From positions 1 to 64,000 of the forward strand of contig NZ_FOXI01000003.1 of assembly GCF_900115675.1 (NCBI RefSeq): 64,000 nt of DNA, written 5' to 3'. Shown in pieces: positions 1 to 10,735 of this stretch. Source of the DNA: Halolamina pelagica (GTDB lineage Archaea > Halobacteriota > Halobacteria > Halobacteriales > Haloferacaceae). Each line of letters begins with the position of its first letter. Position 1 is the first letter of the stretch. The notes below the pieces were generated by a model. The model ran no database searches. It saw only the letters and a list, made by a program, of their open reading frames with translations, and was not told where the DNA came from. The translations under genes were made by a program, and so were the position numbers.

Positions 1-86
1 GTAGAAGAGGAGTTAGATAGACTCGGGATGTACGCGCCAAGGCAACGAGGCGTTGAGTCCGCGAGCACTAACAGCCCGAAGCCATC
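1..86 (+). rRNA. 23S ribosomal RNA, 3' end (partial)
   Basis: The first ~86 bases match the conserved 3' terminus of haloarchaeal 23S rRNA, with the GCGAGCACTAACAG segment and an ending like GCCATCAT. The rest lies upstream of the window. The exact 3' end is estimated by recall of homologues. It is followed by 5S and tRNA-Cys, the usual haloarchaeal rRNA operon order. Confidence 0.9.
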
Positions 87-224
87 ATTCATCCGGTAAT
101 CAGAAATCTCTGCACTGCACCCGTTTTACGGGTCCAGGTGCGAACTGGACTACGCTTATACACGGTCTTGACGGACCGATTCGACCGAGCCTGGTATGAT
201 CGCGGTTCGATTCCGCGACTCGGC

Positions 225-347
225 GTGAGACGGCCAGAGTGGTGAGGTAACACCCGTACCCATCCCGAACACGGAAGTTAAGCTCACCTACGTGTGGACG
301 AGTACTGGCGTGGGCGACCCGCTGGGAAAGTTGACTCGCCGTCTCTC
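225..347 (+). rRNA. 5S ribosomal RNA
   Basis: It contains the highly conserved 5S core CCCATCCCGAACACGGAAG at about 262-280 and the GAGTACTGG segment. The terminal stem is visible: GAGACGG at 227-233 pairs with CCGTCTC at 339-345, giving a ~122-nt RNA. It lies ~140 nt after the 23S end and is co-oriented with it. The ends are set by the terminal helix and may be off by a few bases. Confidence 0.95.
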
Positions 348-366
348 CATTCATTGCGGTCATTTT

Positions 367-402
367 GAGTCGACGAGCGAGAAGCGACTCGCTCGTCGAC
401 TC
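367..402 (+). terminator. Perfect 15-bp hairpin after 5S rRNA
   Basis: GAGTCGACGAGCGAG at 367-381 and its exact reverse complement at 388-402 are separated by six bases, starting 20 nt after the 5S gene. A second, smaller hairpin (CGGGCG-AAAG-CGCCCG) lies at 455-470. The role may be rRNA processing or transcription termination before tRNA-Cys. There is no T-run after it, so the terminator label is an inference. Confidence 0.5.
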
Positions 403-512
403 GGCATTCATCGACGTTTGAGCGACCGCGCTCGCTGTCGTTCGTCAGTTCCGACGGGCGAAAGCGCCCGATACGGTACGCTTAAACGACTGAGTCTACA
501 AGTGTCGACTGC

Positions 513-588
513 GCCAAGGTGGCAGAGTTCGGCCTAACGCAGCGGCCTGCAGAGCCGCCCATCGCCGGTTCAAATCCGGCCCTTGGCT
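513..588 (+). tRNA. tRNA-Cys (GCA)
   Basis: The acceptor stem GCCAAGG (513-519) pairs with CCTTGGC (581-587), followed by discriminator T. The anticodon stem GCGGC/GCCGC encloses loop CTGCAGA with anticodon GCA at 549-551. The T arm is GCCGG-TTCAAAT-CCGGC. No CCA is encoded and no intron is seen. tRNA-Cys is the usual last gene of the haloarchaeal rRNA operon. A CTTAAA box at 481-486, ~27 bp upstream, could give it its own promoter. Confidence 0.97.
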
Positions 589-832
589 CTCTTTCCACGA
601 ACGACACGAGGTCCATCAGCGGTGGGACCGCGAACGCCCCCGATTCGGGCCGGCCTGCACGTTCAGTGCGGGATGTCCGCTCGAAGTCGGCGGATCCCTC
701 CCCCCCGGAGGCGGGAACCCGTAAGCGACACGTCCGTCGGTGTGTCGGGCAGAGGTCCGTCCGTAGAACGTCGGCCCCGGCGACGGCTGGTAGAGAACGG
801 GGGGAACGAGGTCGCCCAGTCGTGGCGTCGAG

Positions 833-1282
833 CTACGATTCGACTTCCGTCTTCACGACGAGCGCGGGTCGGCTCGTCAGGCGGAGCACGCGGTCGGTGA
901 CGCTCCCGAGGAGCGTCCGGTACTCGTCGGGGCGACGTTTCGTCCCGAGCACGAGCAGGTCGGCGCCCGCCTCGTCGGCGTAGTCGACGATCACGTCCGA
1001 GGGGCGGCCGTGCCGCATCGCGTCGACGCAGTCGACGCCGGCGTCGCTCGCCCGCGCCCGCAGGTCCGCGATGGTCTCCTCCCCGTGTTCCTCGAGCCCG
1101 TGTTCCGGCCCCTCGGCCTCGTCGACGTACTCGTCGCCGCTGTACGCGTTGTAGACGGACTCGTCGAGCACGTACAGCACGTGGAGTTCGGCGTCGTGGG
1201 CCGCCGCGAGCTCGATCGCGTGGGATTCGGCCTCGGTGGAGGCGGCGGTGCCGTCGGTCGACAGCAGGATCCGGTCGTACAT
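833..1282 (-). CDS. Universal stress protein (UspA family)
   Basis: A 149-residue single-domain Usp. It opens with the typical MYDRILLSTDGT strand and loop and ends with VLGTKRR...LLGSVTDRVLRL and a final beta strand ALVVK. Family members bind ATP or form stress-related dimers in the cytoplasm. In this copy the G-x2-G part of the ATP loop is not intact (GTKRR), while the later GS is kept, so nucleotide binding is uncertain. The start at MYDRILL was chosen over an upstream extension because it matches the family N-terminus. It is transcribed away from the following exported protein. Confidence 0.9.
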   Translation of the reverse strand: MYDRILLSTDGTAASTEAESHAIELAAAHDAELHVLYVLDESVYNAYSGDEYVDEAEGPEHGLEEHGEETIADLRARASDAGVDCVDAMRHGRPSDVIVDYADEAGADLLVLGTKRRPDEYRTLLGSVTDRVLRLTSRPALVVKTEVES

Positions 1283-1389
1283 TCGTCCGGATATCGGTGG
1301 GGCAACTACAAAATTACCACGGCGATGGTCCCCCGGGGCTGTTTCCGAAAGAGGAACCGTTTTTACGTCGGGTCTACCACCATCAGGAC

Positions 1390-1890
1390 ATGCAACGACG
1401 CGCTGTGGCAGTCGCCGCCGCTCTCTTCCTGGTAGTGGGGGCACTGTCGCTGGGACTGGTCCTCACTGGCGAGGCGCCGGCGTTCGACGCGGGGGCTGAC
1501 AACGTGTATCAGTCGGGTGACGAGTTCACTGTCGACGGCCAGACGTACACCGTCGCATCAATCGAGGCGACCGAGTCCAGCGGTGGCGGCCACGGTGGCG
1601 GCGGCGGGACGACCTACGAGGCGACCATCGAGTGGGACGGCGAGAACGGCACCCAGAGCGCCACGGTCAGCCAGCACGGCAACGTCACGCTCTCGGGAGA
1701 GACCCACTTCGCCCACTTCAACTCGGGCGAGGAGGTCGTCATCTCCTCGAACTTCGACACGCTCCGGCAGTACAACACCGAGACAGCGCAGTACGAGGAG
1801 CACACCAACGGGCTCTGGGGGGTCTCCATCCTCACGGGCCTCGTGGGCATGCTCCTGATCGGGACGGCCTACCTGCCGTCGCGGTACTGA
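1390..1890 (+). CDS. Small membrane-anchored hypothetical protein
   Basis: A 166-residue protein with an N-terminal hydrophobic segment (about 5-27) and a second near the C-terminus (about 142-160), with an acidic domain between them. That domain carries a Gly/His-rich linker (GGGHGGGGG) at about 61-70. The topology suggests an extracytoplasmic domain held by two membrane segments. I do not recognise a named family. A T-rich box GTTTTTAC at 1359-1366, ~25-30 bp before the ATG, fits a leaderless transcript. Confidence 0.75.
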   Translation: MQRRAVAVAAALFLVVGALSLGLVLTGEAPAFDAGADNVYQSGDEFTVDGQTYTVASIEATESSGGGHGGGGGTTYEATIEWDGENGTQSATVSQHGNVTLSGETHFAHFNSGEEVVISSNFDTLRQYNTETAQYEEHTNGLWGVSILTGLVGMLLIGTAYLPSRY

Positions 1891-1908
1891 ACCCGATCGC
1901 GACCCTTC

Positions 1909-2334
1909 TCAGTTCGCCGTTTCGAACAGTTCGCTCGCGAAGTAGCGGTCGTAGTGGCGACGGCAGCCCGGGTTGAACGCCGCACGACAGTTCGGACACC
2001 GGTCGTCGCAGTCGACGTACTCCGCGACGGTCAACACCGTGCCACAGACGCCACACAGCACTGCGTTCGCCTCCTCGGCGGCTGTTCGCTCCGCCGAGCC
2101 TGGGTCCTCGACGGCTGTTCGCTCCGCCGCGCTTCCGTTCTCGGCCGGCCCCGCGTCCTCCCCCCACCGTTCGGGCTCGTGATCGACCGCCGCGAGGTGA
2201 CACTCGTAGCAGGGGTAGAACGTCCCACAGCACGGGAACCGGATCGCGATCACGTCGAGTTCGCTGTCGTAGTGGCGACACCGCGTCTCCGGGCCGACGT
2301 CGACCCCTCGGACCGTGTGGCCGTGGACCTCCAT
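1909..2334 (-). CDS. CHY-type zinc finger protein
   Basis: A 141-residue protein with a Cys/His pattern characteristic of CHY zinc fingers: CRHY, then CCGTFYPCYECH, then CGVCG, CPNC and a C-terminal CRRHY. Small CHY proteins bind several zinc ions; their haloarchaeal role is unknown. The start at MEVHGHTVRGVDV fits the family N-terminus. A Glu/Ala-rich linker (about residues 62-88) holds an 11-residue duplicated unit not expected in this family (see repeat). Confidence 0.85.
   Translation of the reverse strand: MEVHGHTVRGVDVGPETRCRHYDSELDVIAIRFPCCGTFYPCYECHLAAVDHEPERWGEDAGPAENGSAAERTAVEDPGSAERTAAEEANAVLCGVCGTVLTVAEYVDCDDRCPNCRAAFNPGCRRHYDRYFASELFETAN
2072..2137 (-). repeat. 33-bp in-frame tandem duplication in CHY protein gene
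   Basis: Two copies of a 33-bp unit lie head to tail. Each begins TCCTCG(G/A)CGGCTGTTCGCT on the plus strand, at 2072 and 2105. The unit is a multiple of three and gives two GSA-ERTA-type acidic peptides in the linker. The copies differ at only a few bases near their ends, which suggests a recent slippage event. Confidence 0.8.
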
Positions 2335-2430
2335 GCCGCAGCCTCGTGTGCCTCGGGACAAGGGCGTGTCGGCGATGACGGACGCGTCGCTGGCGGGTCG
2401 CGGTCGGCTCGAAAAACATTCGCCGTCCCG

Positions 2431-3015
2431 TTAGGGTGCTTCGCCCGTCTCGAGCGTGAAGTCGTCACGCGGGTAGGCGACGCAGGTCAGCGTGTACCCC
2501 TCGCCGATCTCCGACTCGGAGAGCATCTCCTGGTTGTCGTGGACGACGAAGTCCTCGCTCGGGCCGTCCTGAATCTGGCCCGCACAGGAGACACACTGGC
2601 CCTGCCGGCAGGCGTAGGGCAGGTCGAACCCTTCCTCCTCGCCGGCGTCGAGGATGGGCTGGTTGTTCGGAAGTTCGACGGTTTCCCCCTGCTTGGTGAA
2701 CTCCACCTCGAAGTACTCCACCTCGTCCTCGGGGATGTCGCCCGGGCCCGAGGTCCCTTCGTCGGTTTCGCCCTCGAGTTCACCCTCCTCGGCGGCCTCC
2801 CCCCCGACCGCGGCCGCGGGCGCGCCGCCGCCGCCGATCGATCGGTTGTACGGCTCCGGGAAGTCCGTCTCGGGCACGCTCGCGGCCCGGCGTTCGAGCA
2901 TCTCCTCGGAGATGTCCGGGGCGGACTCCCACTCCGTTCCGCGAACGTAGTGGAAAACCGCGACTGCCCCGCTGAGGACGACGGCGAGGCCCAGCGCGGT
3001 CGTGTTCACAGCCAT
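2431..3015 (-). CDS. Membrane-anchored [2Fe-2S] ferredoxin
   Basis: 194 residues. An N-terminal hydrophobic helix (about 5-22) precedes an acidic, Gly/Ala-rich linker and a plant-type [2Fe-2S] domain. The cluster motif is CRQGQCVSCAG followed by a distant C in TLTCVAYP, the four-Cys pattern of this fold. The halophilic type is usually soluble, so the N-terminal anchor suggests an electron carrier tethered to the inner face of the membrane. The redox partner is not visible from neighbours. It stands alone, 61 bp after ligA on the same strand. Confidence 0.9.
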   Translation of the reverse strand: MAVNTTALGLAVVLSGAVAVFHYVRGTEWESAPDISEEMLERRAASVPETDFPEPYNRSIGGGGAPAAAVGGEAAEEGELEGETDEGTSGPGDIPEDEVEYFEVEFTKQGETVELPNNQPILDAGEEEGFDLPYACRQGQCVSCAGQIQDGPSEDFVVHDNQEMLSESEIGEGYTLTCVAYPRDDFTLETGEAP

Positions 3016-3076
3016 GTTCGGAGTATTGAGTGCCCGGGTTAAGGTGGTTGTGATTCCGCGCGTCGGCTGCTGCCGT

Positions 3077-5955
<2,879 letters not shown>

Positions 5956-6064
5956 GCGCCGGCGTTGGGTCCGGAGGGTGGTAGAACTGACGGCGGCGAC
6001 CGCGGTCCGCTCGGGAGCCAACGCTTTCCGGGTCCCGACTTCGCAGTCGTCGGCTGCCGCGTCC

Positions 6065-6571
6065 TCACTCGCCGAACTCGTCGGGTTCGCGCCCCTGCCG
6101 GAGGGCTTCGGTCTCCCCCGTCTCGATCGTCACCAACATCGCCTGTCCCCCGTAGCCGTGGGTCTGATCGTGGCCGCGGACCACGACCGTCTCGACGCCC
6201 TCCGGTATCTCGACCGTCGCCGAGCGAGTGAACTCCTGGGTGCCGTGTGCGTGGGCGAGCTCACGTCGGCCCAGCCGGTCGCCGTCCCGTGACTCGACCT
6301 GCCACCAGTTCGCGTAGCCGTCCTCGCCGTCGTCGTCGTGGTACAGCGTCACGTCGAACCGATAGCCGCCGTCGACGGACTCGACGCCCACGCCGACGAC
6401 GTTCGCCTCCCGGAGGTCGAGTTCCGCCGCCGTGCCCGACTCCGTCTCGGAGGGTTCGTCGCCCGTCTCGGGCGGGTCAGTCCCGGAATCGCCCGAACAC
6501 CCGGCGAGACCGACGGTCAGCAGGCCGGCAGTCGCCGACAGGTAGGCTCGGCGCGTCGGTGTCGTGGCCAT
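6065..6571 (-). CDS. Tat-exported lipoprotein, hypothetical
   Basis: 168 residues. The N-terminus TRRAYLSATAGLLTVGLAGC combines a twin-arginine motif with a lipobox (LAGC), indicating Tat export and lipid anchoring, common in haloarchaea. After Cys25 comes an acidic Ser/Asp/Glu-rich tether, then a small beta-rich domain of unknown function ending in GEPDEFGE-like acidic residues. No catalytic motif is evident. Confidence 0.85.
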   Translation of the reverse strand: MATTPTRRAYLSATAGLLTVGLAGCSGDSGTDPPETGDEPSETESGTAAELDLREANVVGVGVESVDGGYRFDVTLYHDDDGEDGYANWWQVESRDGDRLGRRELAHAHGTQEFTRSATVEIPEGVETVVVRGHDQTHGYGGQAMLVTIETGETEALRQGREPDEFGE

Positions 6572-6619
6572 GGCTGTTCGAGGGGCCGCGTCACGAAGTG
6601 CTTAGCGCCGGACCCGGCG

Positions 6620-7531
6620 TCACTCCGCGAACTTCGAAACGCTGCCGAACTCCCCGTCCGCGACCGCGTCCGCGAGCCCTCGGTAGTTCACGTCGTCGGG
6701 CATCTCCTGTGGATGTTTCTGCTGGAAGAAGCTCACGACGTTCTCCACGTCGCGTTCGAGGAACTCGTCGGCGTTCTCGTGGTCGGTCGCGACCGCCTGG
6801 GGCCAGTCGAAGACGGTGACGCCGCTCTCGGCGACGGCGACGTTGTGCTGGCTCATGTCGGCGTGGACGTAGCCGGCGTCGTAGGCGTCGCGCACCTCCC
6901 GCAGCACGAGGTCACAGACGCCGACCACCTGCTCGCTCGGGAGCGACGCGCGTTCGAGCTCGACGCCCGCGAACTTCTCCATCAGGATCGCGTGCCGGTT
7001 CTGGTCGACGGGCCGGGGGACCGACACGTCGGGGTAGAGGTCGGCGAGCACCTCGTGCTCCCGCTCGGCGGCCTTCCGGGCGGTGTAGAACCACGAGACG
7101 TGGTTCCTGTCGGCGGTGTACTCCCGCTCCTTGTCGACCTTCCGGAACTCCGTGTAGCCTTCGCGGTGGAACTTCAGCGCCATCGGCTCGTAGGACTGCA
7201 CCTCGTACACGTCGCTCTCCTTGCCGACGCCGAGGGGGGCGCCCATCCCCTCGATGGTGCCGCGCTCGGAGAAGGCCCGCAGCGCGAGGCAGTCGTACCC
7301 CTCGAAGGTGAGCCGGTAGCCCTCGTACTGGATCGTCTTGCGCTCGATGAGTTCGCGGTCGGCACACCGGTCGATCCGGTAGTCGACCTCCTCGGCGGTC
7401 ATGTCGGCGTACTCGGGGAGCTTCTCGCGCTGGACCCACTCCGAGAAGCGCATCCCCTGTTCGAGGCCGGAGAGGAGGTAGAAGTCCTCGGGTTCGAGCT
7501 CGGCCATCACGCTCGCGACGTTGCCGACCAT
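6620..7531 (-). CDS. rio2: Rio2-type serine/threonine protein kinase
   Basis: 303 residues. An N-terminal winged-helix domain (about 1-90) is followed by the RIO kinase domain. The ATP-binding region reads GVGKESDVYEV, with catalytic loop VHADMSQHN and metal loop VFDWPQAV; the HAD-x4-N and DWPQ motifs are those of Rio2. In archaea and eukaryotes Rio2 acts in late 40S/30S maturation. The start MVGNVASVM is the first in-frame Met giving a family-like N-terminus. A second RIO kinase (Rio1 type) is at 31.2-32.1 kb. Confidence 0.95.
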   Translation of the reverse strand: MVGNVASVMAELEPEDFYLLSGLEQGMRFSEWVQREKLPEYADMTAEEVDYRIDRCADRELIERKTIQYEGYRLTFEGYDCLALRAFSERGTIEGMGAPLGVGKESDVYEVQSYEPMALKFHREGYTEFRKVDKEREYTADRNHVSWFYTARKAAEREHEVLADLYPDVSVPRPVDQNRHAILMEKFAGVELERASLPSEQVVGVCDLVLREVRDAYDAGYVHADMSQHNVAVAESGVTVFDWPQAVATDHENADEFLERDVENVVSFFQQKHPQEMPDDVNYRGLADAVADGEFGSVSKFAE

Positions 7532-7629
7532 ACGTCTACTCCGTACTGCCCGGGAAAAAGGGTGCCGCGTCGACGCCACGAGCGCAGCCCACCGCAACCG
7601 CTTTTCCCGCCGCCCACCCAGGCTCGACC

Positions 7630-8448
7630 ATGACCGACCACGCCGACCGGGAGTGGCGGCTGATCCGCGAGGAGGCCCGCCCCGGCCCGCTGCAGATGGC
7701 GCTGGACGAGGTGGCCGCCGAGACGGCGGCGTCCGGGGGGCCACGAACCGTCCGCGTGTACCGCTGGGCACCCTCCTGTCTCTCGATGGGCTACGGGCAG
7801 TCCGTCGACACCGTCGACTGGGACCACTGCGAGTCGGCGAACGTCGACGTGACCCGACGCCAGACCGGCGGCGGCGGCATCTACCACGACAACGAGGGCG
7901 ACATCGCGTACTCCATCGCCGCGCCGGCCGACGAGCTCCCGGGCGAACTCATCGAGAGCTACCACGAACTCTGCCCGCCGATCCTGGACGCCTTCGCCCG
8001 GCTGGGCGTCGACGCCGACTTCGTCGACGAGGAGCGCCCGCCGATCTACCAGCCGGCCTGCTACCTCCGCGGCCTGCACCCGGCCCACGACATCGTGAGC
8101 GACGGCGGCGCGGGACGGAAGCTGGCCGGTAACGCCCAGTACCGCCGGAAAGACGCCGTGATCCAGCACGGTTCGATCACCTACGACGCCCGGCCGGACG
8201 CACACCTCGCGGTGTTCTCGGATCCGGACGTGAGCGTCACGGAGTTCGAAGCGCGCGTGGCGGGCATCACCGACATCGTCGATGTGAGTCGCACCGAGGC
8301 TGTCGACGCCGTCGAGACGGGGCTGGCCGAGTGGGCCGACGCCGACGAAGGGTCGTGGACCGACGCTGAACTCGATCGCGCCGCGGAGATCGCCGACGAG
8401 AAGTACCGCAGCGACGCGTGGATCAGGGAGCGCGGGGCCGAGCGGTAG
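7630..8448 (+). CDS. Lipoate-protein ligase A family protein
   Basis: 272 residues of the LplA/BPL fold: RWAPSCLSMGYGQ, then RRQTGGGGIYHD (the RRxTGGG lipoyl-AMP-binding loop), then GGAGRKLAGNAQYRRK with the catalytic-type Lys in RKLAGNAQ. It transfers lipoyl or octanoyl groups to carrier domains in the cytoplasm. No lipoate-dependent dehydrogenase or second LplA-C subunit is nearby, so the exact substrate is open. Confidence 0.92.
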   Translation: MTDHADREWRLIREEARPGPLQMALDEVAAETAASGGPRTVRVYRWAPSCLSMGYGQSVDTVDWDHCESANVDVTRRQTGGGGIYHDNEGDIAYSIAAPADELPGELIESYHELCPPILDAFARLGVDADFVDEERPPIYQPACYLRGLHPAHDIVSDGGAGRKLAGNAQYRRKDAVIQHGSITYDARPDAHLAVFSDPDVSVTEFEARVAGITDIVDVSRTEAVDAVETGLAEWADADEGSWTDAELDRAAEIADEKYRSDAWIRERGAER

Positions 8449-8497
8449 CCTCGACGATCCAACTACTTTTGTCGGCCGCGGCCGCTCGTGCGTCGCG

Positions 8498-9739
8498 ATG
8501 GCCGACCCGAGCCCGCCGATCGCCGAACTTCGCGACGCCGTCGTTCCGTTGGGTGGAACCGACCCCGAGACGCCGATCAACGCCGCTGCAGCCGACGGCC
8601 TCCGGGACGTGTTCGCCGACGCCTCCCTCGTCGGACTCGGCGAAACGTCCCACGGCGCACGGTCACAGTTCCGGCTCAAACGTCGGCTGATCCGGTTCTC
8701 CGTCGAGGAGCTGGGGGTTCGCGCGTTCGCGCTGGAGGTCGACCCGAACTGGGCCCGCCAGGTCGACGCGTACGTCGCTGATGGGGCGGGCGATATCGGG
8801 GAGCAGCTCGTCGAGGCCCGCATCAGTTGGCCGTGGAAGACCGCAGAACTGGTCGACCTGTTCGAGTGGATGCGGGCGTTCAACGAGGACCGGTCGGCGG
8901 ACGACCGGATCCGGGTGTACGGTTTCGATACCACTTCCTTCGGCCGTGCGGCGGATGCCCTCTCGACGTTCTTCGACGCCGTCGACGCCGACGCGCCCGG
9001 CGTGCGCGACCGTCTGGCGACGCTCGCCGGCGATGACGACGGCGCCGCGGTCGCTGCGTCGGAGTGGCTGGTCGACACGCTCCCGCCGCTGTTCGAGGAC
9101 CACGGGGACGAGTGGGCAGCGCGGTGCTCGGGCCGGGAGTTCGCGTTCGCGCGACGGCAGCCGGCGCTGCTCGCGCAGGCCGGCGACCTCGCCACCGCCG
9201 ACGCGGAAGACCGGTTCGCGCTCCGGGACGAAGCGATGGCCGCCAACGCGTCGTGGATCGTCGGCGACGCCGGCGCGGACCGGGCGGTGCTCTGGGGCCA
9301 CAACGTCCACGTCGCCCGGGGCGAACTGTCCGACGGGATGCTGGGTTTCTCCGGTCGAACGATGGGCGACCGCCTCGCGGCGAGTCGGGGGGACGACTAC
9401 GTCCCGATCGGCATCGGTCTCGGGAGCGGCGAATACCTCGCGATGGACGCCGAGACGATGGGGCCGGCGACACCGACGGTTCCGGAGCCACCCGCAGGAT
9501 CGATTCCGGACGCGTTCTCGCGACTCGACGTCGCGGCGCCGTTCGTCTCGACGGCGGCTCTCCACGAGCGGGCGCCGATCGCGGACTGGCTCGCCGCCGA
9601 CACCCGGCGCCACCGCATCAGCGGGATGGTCGAGGACGGCGAGTCGCTGACCTACGTCGCGTCGGACCTCTCCGAGTTCGACGGCTTCGCGTTCGTCGGG
9701 ACGACCGGGCCGACCCGTCACCTCGGGCTCGACGGCTGA
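8498..9739 (+). CDS. Erythromycin esterase family protein
   Basis: 413 residues. It has the hallmark [22 protein letters not shown] near the N-terminus, then FALEVDPNW and later [10 protein letters not shown], the conserved His/Glu sites of the EreA/EreB-like fold. In bacteria some members hydrolyse macrolides. A resistance role is unlikely to be the native role in an archaeon, whose ribosome is naturally poorly sensitive, so the substrate is unknown. Monocistronic by spacing. Confidence 0.88.
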   Translation: MADPSPPIAELRDAVVPLGGTDPETPINAAAADGLRDVFADASLVGLGETSHGARSQFRLKRRLIRFSVEELGVRAFALEVDPNWARQVDAYVADGAGDIGEQLVEARISWPWKTAELVDLFEWMRAFNEDRSADDRIRVYGFDTTSFGRAADALSTFFDAVDADAPGVRDRLATLAGDDDGAAVAASEWLVDTLPPLFEDHGDEWAARCSGREFAFARRQPALLAQAGDLATADAEDRFALRDEAMAANASWIVGDAGADRAVLWGHNVHVARGELSDGMLGFSGRTMGDRLAASRGDDYVPIGIGLGSGEYLAMDAETMGPATPTVPEPPAGSIPDAFSRLDVAAPFVSTAALHERAPIADWLAADTRRHRISGMVEDGESLTYVASDLSEFDGFAFVGTTGPTRHLGLDG

Positions 9740-9831
9740 GTGCGGACCGCCGGCGGGGCCTCCGATCACCGCTCGGTGGCCGTATCACCCGCCTTCGAAC
9801 ACTTTTTGCCGGTCGCTCGCGGACTCGAACC

Positions 9832-10665
9832 ATGCTCAAAATCGGGGCGCACGTCTCCATCGCGGGCGGGGTCGACAACGCGGTGGAGCGGCAGGTCGAG
9901 ATCGACGGCAACTGCGGGCAGGTGTTCACCCACTCGCCGCAGGTCTGGGACCACGGCGAAATCACCGACGACGAGGCCGAAACGTTCCGCGAGGGGACCG
10001 ACGAGGAGCTCGCGGGCCCGTGGGTGATCCACTCCTCCTACCTCGTGAACCTCTGTACGCCCAAGGAGGACCTCCGCGAGAAGAGCCGCGACTCGATGCA
10101 GCAGGAGGTCGCCGCCGCCGAGAAGCTCGACATCGACTACGTCAACGTCCACCTGGGCGCCCACACGGGCGCGGGCGTCGACGGCGGCCTCGAGAACGCC
10201 GCGAACGTGATCGACTCGCTGGACGTGCCCGACGGCGTGACCGTGCTCGTCGAGAGCGACGCCGGCAGCGGCACCAAGCTCGGCGGCCAGTTCGAGCACC
10301 TCGCGAGCGTCATCGACCGGACCGACGAGGAGATCGGCGTCTGTCTCGACACCGCCCACATGTTCGCGGCGGGCTACGATCTCTCCACCCCCGAGGCCGT
10401 CGACGAGACGGTCGCGGAGTTCGACGACGTGATCGGCACGGAGTACCTCCACTGCATCCACCTCAACGACTCCAAACACGCCTGCGGGACGCACAAGGAC
10501 GAACACGCCCACATCGGCGACGGCCACATCGGCGACGACGGGATGCGCCGGATCGTCAACCACCCGCAGTGGCGCGATCAGCCGTTCGTCCTGGAGACGC
10601 CGACCGAGGACGGCCGGAGCTACGCCTGGAACGTCGACCACGTTCGGGAACTGCGTGAGGAGTAG
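9832..10665 (+). CDS. nfo: Deoxyribonuclease IV (AP endonuclease, Nfo family)
   Basis: 277 residues, a TIM-barrel Endo IV. Motifs in order: [46 protein letters not shown] and [22 protein letters not shown], which supply the trinuclear zinc ligands. It cleaves 5' to abasic sites in base-excision repair. The ATG at 9832 is preceded by a T-rich box (CTTTTTGC, ~9802-9809) at leaderless distance. Confidence 0.96.
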   Translation: MLKIGAHVSIAGGVDNAVERQVEIDGNCGQVFTHSPQVWDHGEITDDEAETFREGTDEELAGPWVIHSSYLVNLCTPKEDLREKSRDSMQQEVAAAEKLDIDYVNVHLGAHTGAGVDGGLENAANVIDSLDVPDGVTVLVESDAGSGTKLGGQFEHLASVIDRTDEEIGVCLDTAHMFAAGYDLSTPEAVDETVAEFDDVIGTEYLHCIHLNDSKHACGTHKDEHAHIGDGHIGDDGMRRIVNHPQWRDQPFVLETPTEDGRSYAWNVDHVRELREE

Positions 10666-10714
10666 GTCGGCGACCGCAGTAACGCATATACGTCTCAACC
10701 AACTCCGTTCGGTC

Positions 10715-10735
10715 ATGATTGCGAGGGGCCGATGA
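10715..10735 (+). CDS. Possible six-codon leader ORF (MIARGR)
   Basis: ATG at 10715 opens a six-codon frame, MIARGR, whose TGA (10733-10735) overlaps the ATG of the next gene (10732) as ATGA. A CATATA box at 10685-10690 sits ~27 bp before this ATG, so the transcript could start on it and be leaderless. A GAGGGG stretch inside it could act as ribosome-binding site for the main gene. This is inference from spacing only; the frame could be chance. Confidence 0.35.
   Translation: MIARGR

Noticed and set aside
589-832. Possible coding sequence after tRNA-Cys
   Set aside because: Open frames here give Arg/Ser/Pro-rich translations and run into rRNA/tRNA or the Usp gene; no family match.
8498-9739. 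Macrolide-resistance gene
   Set aside because: The fold is erythromycin-esterase-like, but archaeal ribosomes are naturally poorly sensitive to macrolides and there is no mobile context; kept as a family name only.
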